Both the position numbers and the translations under genes were made by a program. From contig JAQJVL010000174.1 in assembly GCA_035578905.1 (NCBI GenBank), positions 414,253-478,252 of the forward strand: 64,000 nt of DNA. The letters run 5' to 3'. Below, piece by piece: positions 35,226 through 45,934 of the stretch. This DNA comes from Stictocephala bisonia (Eukaryota; Arthropoda; Insecta; Hemiptera; Membracidae). Each line of letters opens with the position of its first letter. Position 1 is the first letter of the stretch. A model generated the notes under the pieces. That model saw only the letters and a list, made by a program, of their open reading frames with translations. It searched no databases and had not been told where the DNA came from.

Positions 35226-36129
35226 AACAACGTTGTGTCGGCGTCTCATATGTAAGGATTGTAAGAATTGTAAAGCGGCGTTTACACCAAATGTTGGCAA
35301 ATGTCTAGAAGGGTCAACATTTGCTGACAACAAATCAACTCTTTTTTTCATTACTAGCAACAGCCGATGTAGGATAATTACACCACGTGCACAGTGGAAG
35401 GGGAAGAGCGTTGCCAACATTGTTGTAGGTGGCTTAAGCCTGTCAAAATTATTGGCTTCAAATGTTGACAACACTCTGATCTTTACAGACTACTGGTGGG
35501 TAGTGTTACCAACACTTTTTGGTGTTAACAACAATGTTGGCATTAAATGTTGACGAAAATTTTAGACCGATTTATGTAAATGTTGACAAAATTTGTCGGC
35601 AAAAACGTTGAAAACTAATTTTAGTTTTAAATTTGTTTTCTTTACATATAATATTTTACATTACAAATTACTTATTTATGATTTTCAACTAATAAGATCC
35701 AATCTAATATAATAACATCTTTAATAAATACTCTTTATATTTATAAAAATAAAAAGTTAAAAGTTAGTGCTTAAAAACTTTTAATTAATATTACATCAAA
35801 ACATAATAAAAAAAATCTTAATAATAATAAATAATAACAATAATATAATAATAATATAAATGGTGACATGACGGTTTTTGAAATGATGTTGTTTGAAAAC
35901 CAAACATAGTTTAATATTGAAAATACAACTAAAATATTTTATAATTTTGTCATTTTATTTAGTAGATAATACTTCTCATGTGACTACCATTCGCGTCTAC
36001 AAAGGTTTGCCATCTTTTTTGCAAACTTGCAGTTACATTCCAATTAATGAAACTTTGACCCTGCCGTGGCGACTGGGTAGCAAGGAGTCAATGTTACTCT
36101 TGACATGCAAACATCGGAGTGCCCAATAG
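35226..36129. repeat. Region rich in ATGTTGACAA/ATGTTGGCAA motifs, then AT-rich DNA
   Basis: From 35275 to 35615 the words ATGTTGGCAA, CAACATTTG and AATGTTGACA recur in both orientations after a GGCGTTTACACC start. This suggests the remains of a nonautonomous element. The overlapping open frames here look accidental. Confidence 0.4.
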
Positions 36130-37011
36130 TTACTAGGATTGCCATACGTCCATATTTTGTACGGATGGTTTGTATTTTACGTTCTGTGTCCATGTCCTTA
36201 CCGTACAAAGCCAAAATCTGGTAGATGTCCGTATTTTTGTTCTTTTAGTATTAAAAATACATATTAAATATTGTAAAAAAGACAAACATGTATTACAATT
36301 ACTTTGTGCAATCGTGAGAGGTTGTGTGTTGTATGACTCACATACTAAGCTCTATTGTAATATCACACACTTACTTCTCCTTAAAAAAAAGATTTTTTTC
36401 AAATCTTGAACTTGGCCGAAAGTAAGTATGAAAATTTTGAAAGGGTGTTGGAGTTTCCTCTTTCTCTACCCGGTACTTCGGCACCAGTTGAAAGAATTTT
36501 TCCAAATGAAAAAAATTCTGGATTTTTAGTGGAGAAGGTCGAAGCTATTTTGAGCATAAAAGTTAACAATGACATGTCATGTACTGCATTTTGTGAACCC
36601 ATTAAAAACAACGGTTCTTTACTTAAAAAGGTAATCTCTTTAGAAAAATATGAATAGTTTCAGACTTCAGCCAGTACCAACCGGTCCAACTAGTACAAGT
36701 GATGCCTAAACATTTTCAATTTTATAACAAGGAGATTTTTGACAATTTATTGAGTTCGGCCAACTTAAGTTAAACTTTAAGAACTATGTACAAAAAATGT
36801 TTGTTAGTATTGTATTACTCTGAAATCTTAAAATAAATTATAGTTGTAAAATAAATATTAAATATTAAAGTGCCGTTAATATAATTTTCCCAATTTAGCG
36901 ACCAAAATCACATATCATAAAAAAGATAGTTTACAAAATCCTCCCTCCATATATCAGACCCTATGTATATCTGGTGTTCATATTTTACAATGAAGATGTA
37001 TGGCAACCCTA
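36130..37011 (+). mobile_element. Second hAT relic nested in the larger hAT element
   Basis: The left end TAGGATTGCCATACGTCC (from 36134) and the complement of the right end (TAGGGTTGCCATACATCTTC, ending 37011) are inverted repeats. Flanks CCAATAG and CCGATAG are similar but do not give a clean 8-bp duplication. It contains a hAT dimerisation-domain fragment. Confidence 0.6.
36406..36657 (+). pseudogene. hAT transposase C-terminal dimerisation domain fragment
   Basis: An 83-codon frame with LEFPLSLPGTSAPVERIFPN, then EKNSGFLVEKVEAILSIKVN and a short basic tail. This is the C-terminal hAT dimerisation motif (P.TSA..ER.FS followed by L....VEA.L..K.N). The FS of the motif reads FP here, and the segment between ERIF and EKN appears shortened. 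The RNase H-like catalytic part is missing, so it is an internally deleted copy. Confidence 0.8.
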
Positions 37012-37594
37012 CCGATAGCCCATGTTCCAACAGCCATCATACAAAAACGTCCAAAAACATCCTTATCCACACACAATGTAAATGACGAGATTCGACGCGC
37101 CAAAATGCCTAAAAGGTTAAACTTTTTAACGCTATTGCAGGAAAATTATTAAGTCTTAAAGGTTTCATTATTGATTTATTAAATACTTTGGTTAGTTACT
37201 TAATTAGTTTACGTTGGTCAAACTTCCCTCACCAAAAAATAAAAAAAATCTTAGGATATCGAAAATTTTATGTCACGATTTGCTGCTAAATTAAACAACG
37301 TTTTCATATAGATGCTATTGTAAATTCGTAGTTGTATATTAAATACGACAATTTGGTACTTTTGTAATCGTGATTTCTTCTTGTAAAATATGGTATGCCA
37401 CATATGTACTTAAAAATTAGTCTTCATGTCCAAACGGACGTGGGAATGAAAGCATATTTTGTTCAGCCAGCCCCGTGTTATCGTACAGGTTAAATTATAC
37501 GCGAGATCCAAAGTTTAAAAAATCGCGTCTACTGTTCTTTTTGTAACATCGGTAAAGGAATAGCAGTTACCTCATTTTTTTATGCACTGCTTAA

Positions 37595-38001
37595 GAGTCT
37601 GCAGAGGCTGTCAGCCATGTTGGCTTTAATCTGTAAGAGCAATATTTGTTATTTGCGAATCCATATTTTTTTGTTATTTATTGACCAAAAGTTGTGTATG
37701 AGGTTTCATACTGCGCATTGGGTTTGCTTTTGATATTTTGAATACATACACATAGTTTAAAAAAAACAGGTGAAAATAAAAACTTCAAACAAAATATCTT
37801 TTAATTTTTTATATAAAACTAATTAGGAGTTCGCAAATAAATTCCAATACGCAATTTCATTCTTTATCAAATGCAATTTGTTTAGAATGTCCGTTTAATA
37901 ATAACTGTTTAATTATAATATGCGTGATCATATGTCCAGTTCTAAAATAACATTGATCTTATGGAATTAGAACCAACATGGTGGACAGCCTCTGCAGACT
38001 C
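37595..38001. mobile_element. TTAA-flanked MITE, family A copy 3 (opposite orientation)
   Basis: TTAA at 37591-37594 and 38002-38005. The ends GAGTCTGCAGAGGCTGTCAG and its complement are nearly perfect, making this the best-preserved copy. The interior is reversed relative to copies 1 and 2. Confidence 0.88.
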
Positions 38002-38374
38002 TTAAGTTTAGCTATATCTGGGAGCTTATAAAAAAAAATTATTATTTAGATCACCCATTAGCTAAAAGTCATAATACGCAGTCTAGGGATCGCGCAGCTC
38101 ACAGAAAATAACTAAATCATGAAATCAAGTATCCCATAAACAAATGACGTAAAAATTTCATGAGTGTACGGATGTGTGGCAAGAAGCCCCATCCTGCTGA
38201 AACCAAATTACAAAAAAGGCGTAACTGCACCACCAAACAGTCCCTAAGTAATCATTGTCTCACAGTGGACTGCCAATGACAGCATATTAATAACAGGTAG
38301 TCCAAGGGCTAAAACATGCGTTTCTAATTCAACTAAATGGTTTGTAATAATTATCGTATTGTAACCCTTGAAGT

Positions 38375-38710
38375 ATCATTTGATAAATGGAGACCTGATC
38401 TAGTGGGTTGATATTTTGAATTTTTTAATTTAAAATTGCAGAGTTTTACATAATTAAAGTTTTACATATTAAACTGTAAAAAATTATAAAAATACTCAAT
38501 TTTTTTACAAAAACCAACTAATGGTCCACTAGATCAGATCTTCATTTATCAAATGACACATCAAGTGTTATAGTATCATAATTATTACAGGCCGAATCAT
38601 TGAAATAGAAACCCAATGGTCCACTAGATCAGATCTTCATATATCAAATGACACATCAAGTATTATAGTATCATAATTATTACAAACGGAATCATTGAAA
38701 TAGATACCCG
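38375..38710. repeat. Repeat family C, locus 1: inverted arm plus 94-bp direct duplication
   Basis: GGTCCACTAGATCAGATCTTCA through GAATCATTGAAATAGA occurs twice in direct order (about 38520-38613 and 38614-38709). Its start also occurs inverted at 38380-38410. Related sequence at 62668-62994. Confidence 0.75.
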
Positions 38711-39495
38711 TTTTTGGCATTTTTCGTGGAGCGAAACGGTTCGGAAGGGGGTGCGACTGGTAATGGAGTATTATTAGTACTGCTGCCTATTTATTTTTGG
38801 GTTGGCCAGAGGTTATAATTTTCAAAATATTAATACTTGTATTTTATATTTTACAGCTTTATCCTTATTGCTCACAACGTATTATTCTTTTATTTAACAA
38901 ATTAAAATTATGTAATAAACCACTGTTTTATCCAGTGTGAATTTGACACTCAAGGGGGAGGCTATAGCCCCACCTAGACCCTCTCTGGATCTGCCACTGG
39001 GTGGAGTGCCTTAAGTGTAGGGCTATATTAGTACACAGTGGACTCTACAGTTGTAACATCAGAGTTTGTTGATAAATATTGCAACCTAATCCATCCATAA
39101 TAACATAACATAATCCATCCATGCAATTTTATGTTTCAAGATTGATTATGGGTTGAATGAAAATTATAAATCGTTTATAAAAAGGCCTTAATAGTTTTAG
39201 TTACGGCTTTGAATACTGCCTTTACATTGACATAGCAAAGGTATCCACATTTACAAGGTCTGGTTGAAAGTCTCCTTGTGAGAGCCAGTCAGGTCAGTTG
39301 AGTTGAGCACTATTTTATTAAGCTTGTTCAAACTCATTTGTAGCTAATTAAGTTGACCTATTTAATGGTAACAAAAAGTGAGGCTATTCAATTAAACAAA
39401 ATTGTATTGCAGAAAATTGAGGATTGGTAAATGTTTATAGTCTTACATAGACTAACATAAGTTCGGTGAAACTAATATTAGTTTATTTTTTACAG

Positions 39496-39520
39496 AAGCA
39501 GTGCCGGAGGCTGCTGTAAG
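39496..39520 (+). other. Candidate micro-exon (25 nt)
   Basis: A good acceptor TTTTTTACAG and donor AAG|GTAGGT border AAGCAGTGCCGGAGGCTGCTG plus TAAG, which is GC-rich compared with its surroundings. Speculative without transcript data. Confidence 0.25.
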
Positions 39521-39583
39521 GTAGGTGAAATCCCCAACCTCTTTTTACACTTTCTCTTAACATATTACATCTACATTTCAATG

Positions 39584-39637
39584 TCAGGAGGTGCTACCTT
39601 CGGCTAAAGCCATCGGTGAAACACGTGAATCTCCTGA
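39584..39637 (+). other. Short structured, GC-richer patch
   Basis: TCAGGAG (39584-39590) pairs with CTCCTGA (39631-39637) and encloses GGCTAAAGCC and CACGTG. Function unknown; could be a piece of a mobile element. Confidence 0.3.
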
Positions 39638-39785
39638 TGCACTCTGACACTCATCAAGCCTTCTTCAAACACCTGTATTTTTTTTTACACCCTTATACTA
39701 CCAGTAGTATTTTGGTGTTGACTTTTCCTTAGCTGCGTAGGCCCTGTAACTTTAATTTTTATTTTATTTTTTTATTTTTAATTTG

Positions 39786-39942
39786 ATGATTTCACATGGT
39801 TGACTAGAGACCATGTAAGACTAGGCAACTTAGACGAGGCCGTGAGTGCTATGGGGGTCACGGATGTCGTAGCCCTGGCTCAGGAGCAGAGAGATAATGT
39901 GATTCCTCATGGTACTCATAAACGAGCTCTTATTTTTTAAAT
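39786..39942 (+). pseudogene. Possible LINE-like coding fragment
   Basis: A short frame reads FDDFTWLTRDHVRLGNLDEA, then VSAMGVTDVVALAQEQRDNV, and is GC-rich in an AT-rich setting. The pattern GV.D...LAQ.R resembles the end of some reverse-transcriptase proteins, but it is too short to assign. A host exon is an alternative, since TTGACTAG could be an acceptor. Confidence 0.25.
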
Positions 39943-40446
39943 ACATTTTTATGCCACATATTTCGATTCCAGGCCAATATCGTCTAGCTGTCTTGTTTTG
40001 GCCTTTATCTGTATGGATGCTAAAGGAACTGAACTCTTAAAAAGAGTAGCCTTGTTTTGTTTTCATCCAAGAAATGTTTAGTACTGTAGTCACTTAATAA
40101 AGTGATTAATTTTTTTAATAATTGTAAATATATTTTTAGGGAGTAAACTGTTTACTGGTAGTGTGATTCATGTTGATGGAAGATTATAAATGTGCACATT
40201 TATTAGAAATGTTATAAACATGTATATTTATATAATTTTTAAAATATATATAGTTATTTTAATTAATCAGTTCCAAGGTGTTCATAGAGAATTTAGATTA
40301 GGCTCCCTGACATCACAATGGTGGTGTCTTATTTTGTTGAATATTTGTATGTATGTATGTCTTGTATATTTCTTCCTTTCAGTTAGGTAGAAGAGAGCAA
40401 CTTTAGTTATGATAGGGCTGAAAGTTTATTAAATTTAACGTTCATA

Positions 40447-40449
<3 letters not shown>

Positions 40450-40491
<42 letters not shown>
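40450..40491. repeat. (TA)n microsatellite
   Basis: About 20 uninterrupted TA units. Confidence 0.95.
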
Positions 40492-40493
<2 letters not shown>

Positions 40494-40499
40494 ACTATT

Positions 40500-40735
40500 A
40501 TTTTGTTAGTCAGTTTTTCAGGCACTTAAAAGTAGGACTTTATTTTATAGGAACTTTTTCAGGCAAAAGAAGCAGAAAATATTATTTTATAGAAAGTTGT
40601 TTAGGCATTTAAAAGTAGGACATTATTTTACAGGATTTTTTCAGGCAAAAGAAGCAGAAAATATTATTTTATAGACAGTTTTTCAGGCATTTAAAAATAG
40701 GACATTATGTTATAGGACATTTTTCAGGCATAATT
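40500..40735. repeat. 82-bp tandem repeat, about 2.5-3 copies
   Basis: The unit TTCAGGCAAAAGAAGCAGAA...TTTAAAAGTAGGAC recurs with 82-bp spacing (for example AGGCAAAAGAAGCAG at 40561 and 40643). It lies immediately after the TA microsatellite. Confidence 0.85.
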
Positions 40736-41133
40736 TTGATAGTAACTTTTCAATTAATATAAAAATTATATATATATTCAAAACACTGATAAATTCTAAT
40801 TTAAATAGTAAAGATTCATATTATTTTATTTTGGTCAGAACTTTACACATTTATCAATGAGAGATTAGTTAGGCATTTTCTTCCTGATTCACCGTAGAAC
40901 TTCCAGACCTTCCAGAACGTCCTAGGTACTGTGTGCATGTTTTTTTTCCTTTTTGCATGTTAGATTAAGCATTCGTTAGATGTTCGCGCCGAGAAATATC
41001 ATTAGTCATTGTCACTGATAGATATAACTTTTAGTTTTAGAGTGTGAAGTTAAAAAATGATCCACTGCGTTGATTGACTGTATGGGTTAAGAAAATGTTT
41101 TGGGGGTGTTTGTGTTTTTTTTTTTTATTTCAG

Positions 41134-41189
41134 ACAGCCAATTCCAAGTCATGAGGTTAACATCAGCCTGTGGTCACCACAAAATTGAG
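41134..41189 (+). other. Candidate exon (56 nt)
   Basis: A very strong acceptor (a T-rich tract of about 20 bases, then TTTCAG) and donor GAG|GTAAAT border this interval. It is open in the frame MRLTSACGHHKIE and would continue in phase into 42427-42471, ending ...IRLPK stop. Part of a possible spliced plus-strand transcript. Confidence 0.35.
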
Positions 41190-41564
41190 GTAAATATCAA
41201 TTATGTAAATGTTTTATAAATATATTAAATTGAACATAATGTTAAATTGTAATGCCTAGTGGAGTGTTGCCTGCCTGATAACTGGTTTCAAGGTGCATAC
41301 CTGATTTGCACCGTTGAAAATTAATTAGATGTAAATTTACATTCATTTTTAAATGTGCAAATTAGGTACATGGCTTAAAAATATTAAAAAAGCTAGAGAT
41401 ATGTATATAGAGTAAAATAACTTTTTTACTGAAGTGTTTTTCAGAGAATACAAGTTAAGTCACTAAGTGAGGAGTTGTTCTGAGAATCTGGTTATAATTG
41501 TGATTTTGATGTAACTAAATTATAGATTAGGTTAAAGGGCACTAGGCCAGGAACTAGTATATTT

Positions 41565-41619
41565 TACCTTAGAGGACAAGTTCACTAACACCAGAGTAGT
41601 GAACTTGTCTTCTAAGGTA
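41565..41619 (+). other. Near-perfect 23-bp hairpin, 9-nt loop
   Basis: TACCTTAGAGGACAAGTTCA plus CTA (41565-41587) is the reverse complement of 41597-41619 except for one position that would be a G:U pair in RNA. The loop is ACACCAGAG. It could be a small MITE or an RNA hairpin; the single-hairpin length is short for a typical animal pre-miRNA. Confidence 0.6.
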
Positions 41620-41876
41620 GTTTACTGATGTCCTATATCTCCAACATACTATTGCCACTAAACTAGAAACAACTTTCATTAGAATTTTTAACAGATTTCT
41701 CCTTTTTCAAATGTGTAAAACAAGTGTAAATAAATGGTTATGTTAGTAAGTTAGAAATCATAATTTTGTAGTAATTCTTTGAATTACTCATAGTTCATAA
41801 AAGAGTTATAATTCTTTTAAAGACCTCAGAATTATGACAGTACCTTGCTTGGCTGTGTATAAAACCTTGTTTCGAA

Positions 41877-42116
41877 TTGTTGCATCAAATAAGATTACTA
41901 ATCAAGATATACACTGTTATAATACTCACCTCTAATATGATGATTAAAAAGCTGCCTTCTAAATCCAGCACATTAGCTATGTTGTCCCTGCGGCCTAAAT
42001 TATGGAATGTACTTCAAAATGAAATAATATCACTACTTAATAAAAATAAAATTAGCTCGTTCCTATTAGACCGCTCATTATATGAAATAAGTGACTTTTT
42101 GTCATATACTAATTAA
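41877..42116 (+). pseudogene. Possible LINE ORF2 C-terminal scrap
   Basis: A 79-codon frame containing SLRPKLWNVLQNEIISLLNK, then SSFLLDRSLYEISDFLSY. This resembles the (R.P.LWN.LP..I....F...L...L) tail of CR1/Jockey-type reverse transcriptases. There is no reverse transcriptase core nearby. Confidence 0.35.
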
Positions 42117-42426
42117 TGCTTGTGAGTAAATTAATGTAGTGTAACATTGACGAACTGGAAGATGAATATGTACTGCACTTTAACAGTAGTAATCTTTTCC
42201 AGCAATAAAGAGTATCAATGATTATCATTGTCTGTTTACAATAAAATTACATTTCAAGAGGTAACTGATTATAAATTGCCTTAACAGTTTGAAGGTCTTA
42301 CCTATTCATATAAAAGTTACTTTATATAAGTTGCTCTGATAGGTTGAAGGGCTTACTGATTTACAACTTTAGTTACCTATTTATATAATAAACTTTACCA
42401 AATTTCTAATCCTTTTTGAATTCCAG

Positions 42427-42471
42427 TCCTGGAGTGTTGCTGTCATAAGGCTACCTAAATGATAAATCAAG
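42427..42471 (+). other. Candidate exon (45 nt)
   Basis: The acceptor CTTTTTGAATTCCAG and donor CAAG|GTAACA flank it. It joins in phase with 41134-41189 but closes the frame after 11 codons, so any product is tiny or the transcript is noncoding. Confidence 0.3.
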
Positions 42472-44079
42472 GTAACACCCTTATTATTTCTTTATGCTAG
42501 TTTAGTTACATCACAGTAATTCTTGACACTAGCAATACATAAATAGTTTAGTTGCTTTTTTGAATATGTTCAAATTTTTTGAAGGGTGGAAATGTCCAGT
42601 TTGCATACTATACATTGAAATGTTTTATCCCTTTATATTTTTCTGATATTTGGAAGAAGTTGTACACATAATTAATTGTTATGTTCTTTGAATACTATAT
42701 AGGATTACACCCACAAGCTTTTATTTAGACGTCGGGTGTTTTTTTTTTTTTCTTCTATTCATAATGTATCTGTACAAATAACATCCCTTTTTTCCAGCAT
42801 TGGATAAAAGATTAAAATCTTCCACCTTATCAATCAACAAGTAGATTGCAGTGTACACAGTTACAATTTTTCAAAATGTGAGCTTTTTAATGAAAGAAAC
42901 AAAATTATTCCTGCAGTTTACTCTTAATAGATTTAACTACAGTTCAATTTAGTTTTTGAAAGAGATATAAAATTTTATATTTTGTAAAATCCTTACAAGT
43001 TGTTCTATTGTTTTTAAAGGATGTAACAAGGATTTACTGATTTTAGTCTGTATTTTAAAAATCATTTCACAAACCCATACTTGGAGCAATATTAAAACTA
43101 CATGTGCTACAAGTAACACGGAGTACTTAGCACAGTGTAAAATTAACACTGACTGGCTGCAGTAAATACTGTAGAACCTAGTTGAAAATTGTTACTACGT
43201 TCTTTACATACAAAGGTGTAACAGTTTAATTACTGGTGAATGGAGATAAGTGATATGTATACACTACAGGAAGGGTGGAAGAGCCATCATGTACCCTTTT
43301 GTGTAGAGTTAGTTCATAGATGGAGTTGTTGTATATTGAATTAATCGCCTTAAAAACTAATTACTTAATAATGCGTGGGATCTACAAGTTATTTTACGGG
43401 TGCATTTAAAATTTTTATTTTCATTAGAAGAGTTTAAAGAATCAAGTTTTAATTCAAGTATAAATTATAGTAGACAACGTAATACATGTATTATGTAAAT
43501 TATGAGGATACTATTTTGGACACATATTCAGGATATCTTGGTTAAATCAAGATCCACCTGTGTGATCAATGTGCAACCTTCTGTGTTGAACCTCTATCTA
43601 ACGTTAACCCTAGTACTGTGATTTTGAAGCATATACATGAAATGCATTTTTGAACTTAAATAGAATGAAAATGTTATATTAGTTTCAAGTCAAATATGCA
43701 ACTCATGTATATGATGAAACCATATGTCTGGTGTCGATGTTTAGACTGGTCCAGTTAGTTACTACTTGGTGATGAAATATTGAGGTTATGTTTATCGGTT
43801 GCCATGATTAGCTTTTAAAGGACACATAGGAGTCAGACACAGTTCATAGTGCATGTCTGAAGATATGTCACACATCACTTGAACAAAACGTTCACAGTAA
43901 TTTAAATTATATTTATCTTTGCCTGGCTGATTTATTGTAAAATATGCAATTTAGTGTTTTAACAACATTATCTAAGACTATCTATTTTTTTTTTACAATT
44001 TTAGGTTAGGTTAAAGGGCACTATTATTTTTAAACTTACGGGTTATTAAACTACAAAGTATGTTATATGTTTGTCACAG

Positions 44080-44169
44080 AAGACTCTGTCATCAGTCGCA
44101 GTTGGCCCGTCTCTACAGTTCGCTGTTCCTGCTGCTGTGAGCTGCTCATCTCTTCCCTTCACTTCTAGA
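44080..44169 (+). other. Candidate exon (90 nt), GC-rich
   Basis: The acceptor TTTGTCACAG and donor AGA|GTAAGG border a GC-rich 90-nt segment. It is open in two frames (KTLSSVAVGPSLQFAVPAAV... in phase 0). The composition contrasts strongly with the flanks. No protein family recognised. Confidence 0.35.
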
Positions 44170-44427
44170 GTAAGGTGCCGTACTCGAGTGAGTAGGTGTT
44201 TTATTATTGTGACAAAGACTAATGATGGTTTTGCGTAAACTAGCGAGTTAGGCAGGTAGTTGCAAGTTGTCTGTTGACAGAAGAGAAGACCAAGAAGACA
44301 TGTAAGTAGTGTGGTAACAGGTGAGACAATCTGTGGCTCTCCCCCGAGGGAGAGGACAGATCTAGAGTAGTTGTAGACCCTGGAACACCTTTAGTGGGCT
44401 CGATACTCAGTTTCTTTAACATTATAA

Positions 44428-44458
44428 TACATTACAATGTGAGTACCATTGTAATGTA
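44428..44458. other. 12-bp perfect hairpin
   Basis: TACATTACAATG and CATTGTAATGTA are separated by TGAGTAC. There is no T-run typical of a Pol III terminator nearby. Confidence 0.6.
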
Positions 44459-44459
44459 C

Positions 44460-45578
44460 GTCACTAGGGTTCTTTGAGGCTAAAATGTCCCAGTAAAATA
44501 TTCATTTGAATAAATGCTTTTGTTTGGTTTCAAAAAACTAGTATTAATGTTAGAAAAATTAAAACAATTAAAAAAAATCACAATGGTGAAATTATATTTT
44601 TATGATTGTTTGATAAAATTCCAAGGAAATTACTTGTTTTAAACTTAAGTTTGTAAGTTATCTAAGATATGAGTATACTTAAGAGGTGAGTGTTGAAGGA
44701 AAGTTTTTTTCAATTCAATTCACACTCAAATTTGGATTCTCAGCACACTTTCTGGCCGTAAACAATAAATAAGTAAAGTAACTAGATTAAATCAAACACT
44801 AAACACCACAGTATGTTGGTCTCTGTGCACTACATCAGCTTACCATAACACAAGGGATAGCATTAAATCTTTATAAAAATCATTAATAAACTAACAGTTT
44901 AAATTTACAATGTCGAAATTAGAACATAATAATAAAATGCAACTTTAAGAATCTTTGTAACTTTATTGCATGAAATGAAATAAAAACAGTCTTCGTTTAT
45001 GTGATGAAATAGGGGCTATTTAGTCCTCTATTGCACTTTACCACAGATAAAAGATATACATTAAAATTAATTCAGCAGCATGAAAAAGTCACCTTAGATT
45101 AAACAATTTTATATTACACAAAATGTTTGATACAAAATTAATCTTGTAATATTTTAATACAAAAATATTCATTGTTATAGTGTTTTGTATAAGAACATTC
45201 TAGATACACGGAAAACTGCCATCTTTGTGTGTTGATTCATCGCTTGTTTTCTCAGATTTTTGCATACCAAACTAGAAATATAAATTACCAATTAATTAGA
45301 GTATTTTTAAATAAACTTTGTATAGTTCTGATTGACACTATGAAAGTCTAAAAATGTTGATTTTGTATTTATGTATAGAAACAACTTAAAGTTTATGATA
45401 AACCATTACTTTTACCAAACGCCCGTCTAAACTAAAAATATTAATGTAATTGGATTCACATTATGAGATAACATAAAAAAAAAAACTGTACCTAGTAAAT
45501 ATTATTTTTTTTAGATCTGTATAACAAAACTTAAAGGCATAACAATTAAAACAGATAAATAATGTATTCAACAGATAA
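44460..45578. other. AT-rich DNA, nothing recognised
   Basis: No reading frame or repeat family that I can support. Confidence 0.5.
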
Positions 45579-45579
45579 A

Positions 45580-45934
45580 ACTATGTATATAAAAGCCATT
45601 TACTACTCATCACAAATTATCCAAAACTATACGTCCAATTAAGTTTAAATTTTATACATAGGTTTATCTTAGCCCCTAGAGGCTCACTCAGAAAGGATTT
45701 TCCTATCCGACCTCAGTACTCCGTCCTACTGGCCTCTAAAATCCCCTTGTTGTTCTTATAAAGCTATATTAATTGATTTATTTAATTGATAGCTGTTAAA
45801 TAAAAGCAAATTGAATAAAATTGTGGTAAATTAAAAATAATTAAGTACAATAGTTAATCAGCGGTTCTTATTAAATATTTGGTTAAATAATCAAACTCAA
45901 TATTATGACCAGCGAAGCGGGCAGGTTTATCTAG
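45580..45934 (+). mobile_element. Nonautonomous Helitron-like element
   Basis: The right end reads CCAGCGAAGCGGGCAGGTTT then ATCTAGT. This is a small GC hairpin followed a few bases later by CTAG and T, the Helitron 3' arrangement (hairpin plus CTRR, inserted before T). The left part (CTATGTATATAAAAGCC, then AAAACTATACGTCCAATTAA, then a GAGGCTCACTCAGAAAGGAT block) resembles short arthropod Helitron-derived repeats. The expected 5' TC is AC or CT here. No Rep/helicase sequence. Confidence 0.6.

Larger units (their letters stand above)
34274..38999. mobile_element. hAT-type transposon, 4.7 kb, with nested insertions
   Basis: A perfect 8-bp target-site duplication GGTGGAGT occurs at 34266-34273 and 39000-39007. 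The left end CAGTGGTGGATCCAG and the complement of the right end (CAGTGGCAGATCCAG) match at 13 of 15 bases. The CAGTGGCGGATCCAG type of end is known from hAT (Tip100/Zaphod-like) elements. The interior has no intact transposase. It contains two family-A MITEs, a SINE, a second hAT relic and a duplicated repeat. Confidence 0.85.

Noticed and set aside
39584..39680. Hammerhead or other self-cleaving ribozyme
   Set aside because: CTGATG and GAAAC words occur, but not in the CUGANGA...GAAA order with the required stems on either strand.
44006..44030. Telomere-like TTAGG repeat
   Set aside because: Only AGGTTAGGTTAA, two units at most; also at 41526, so chance or part of a dispersed repeat.
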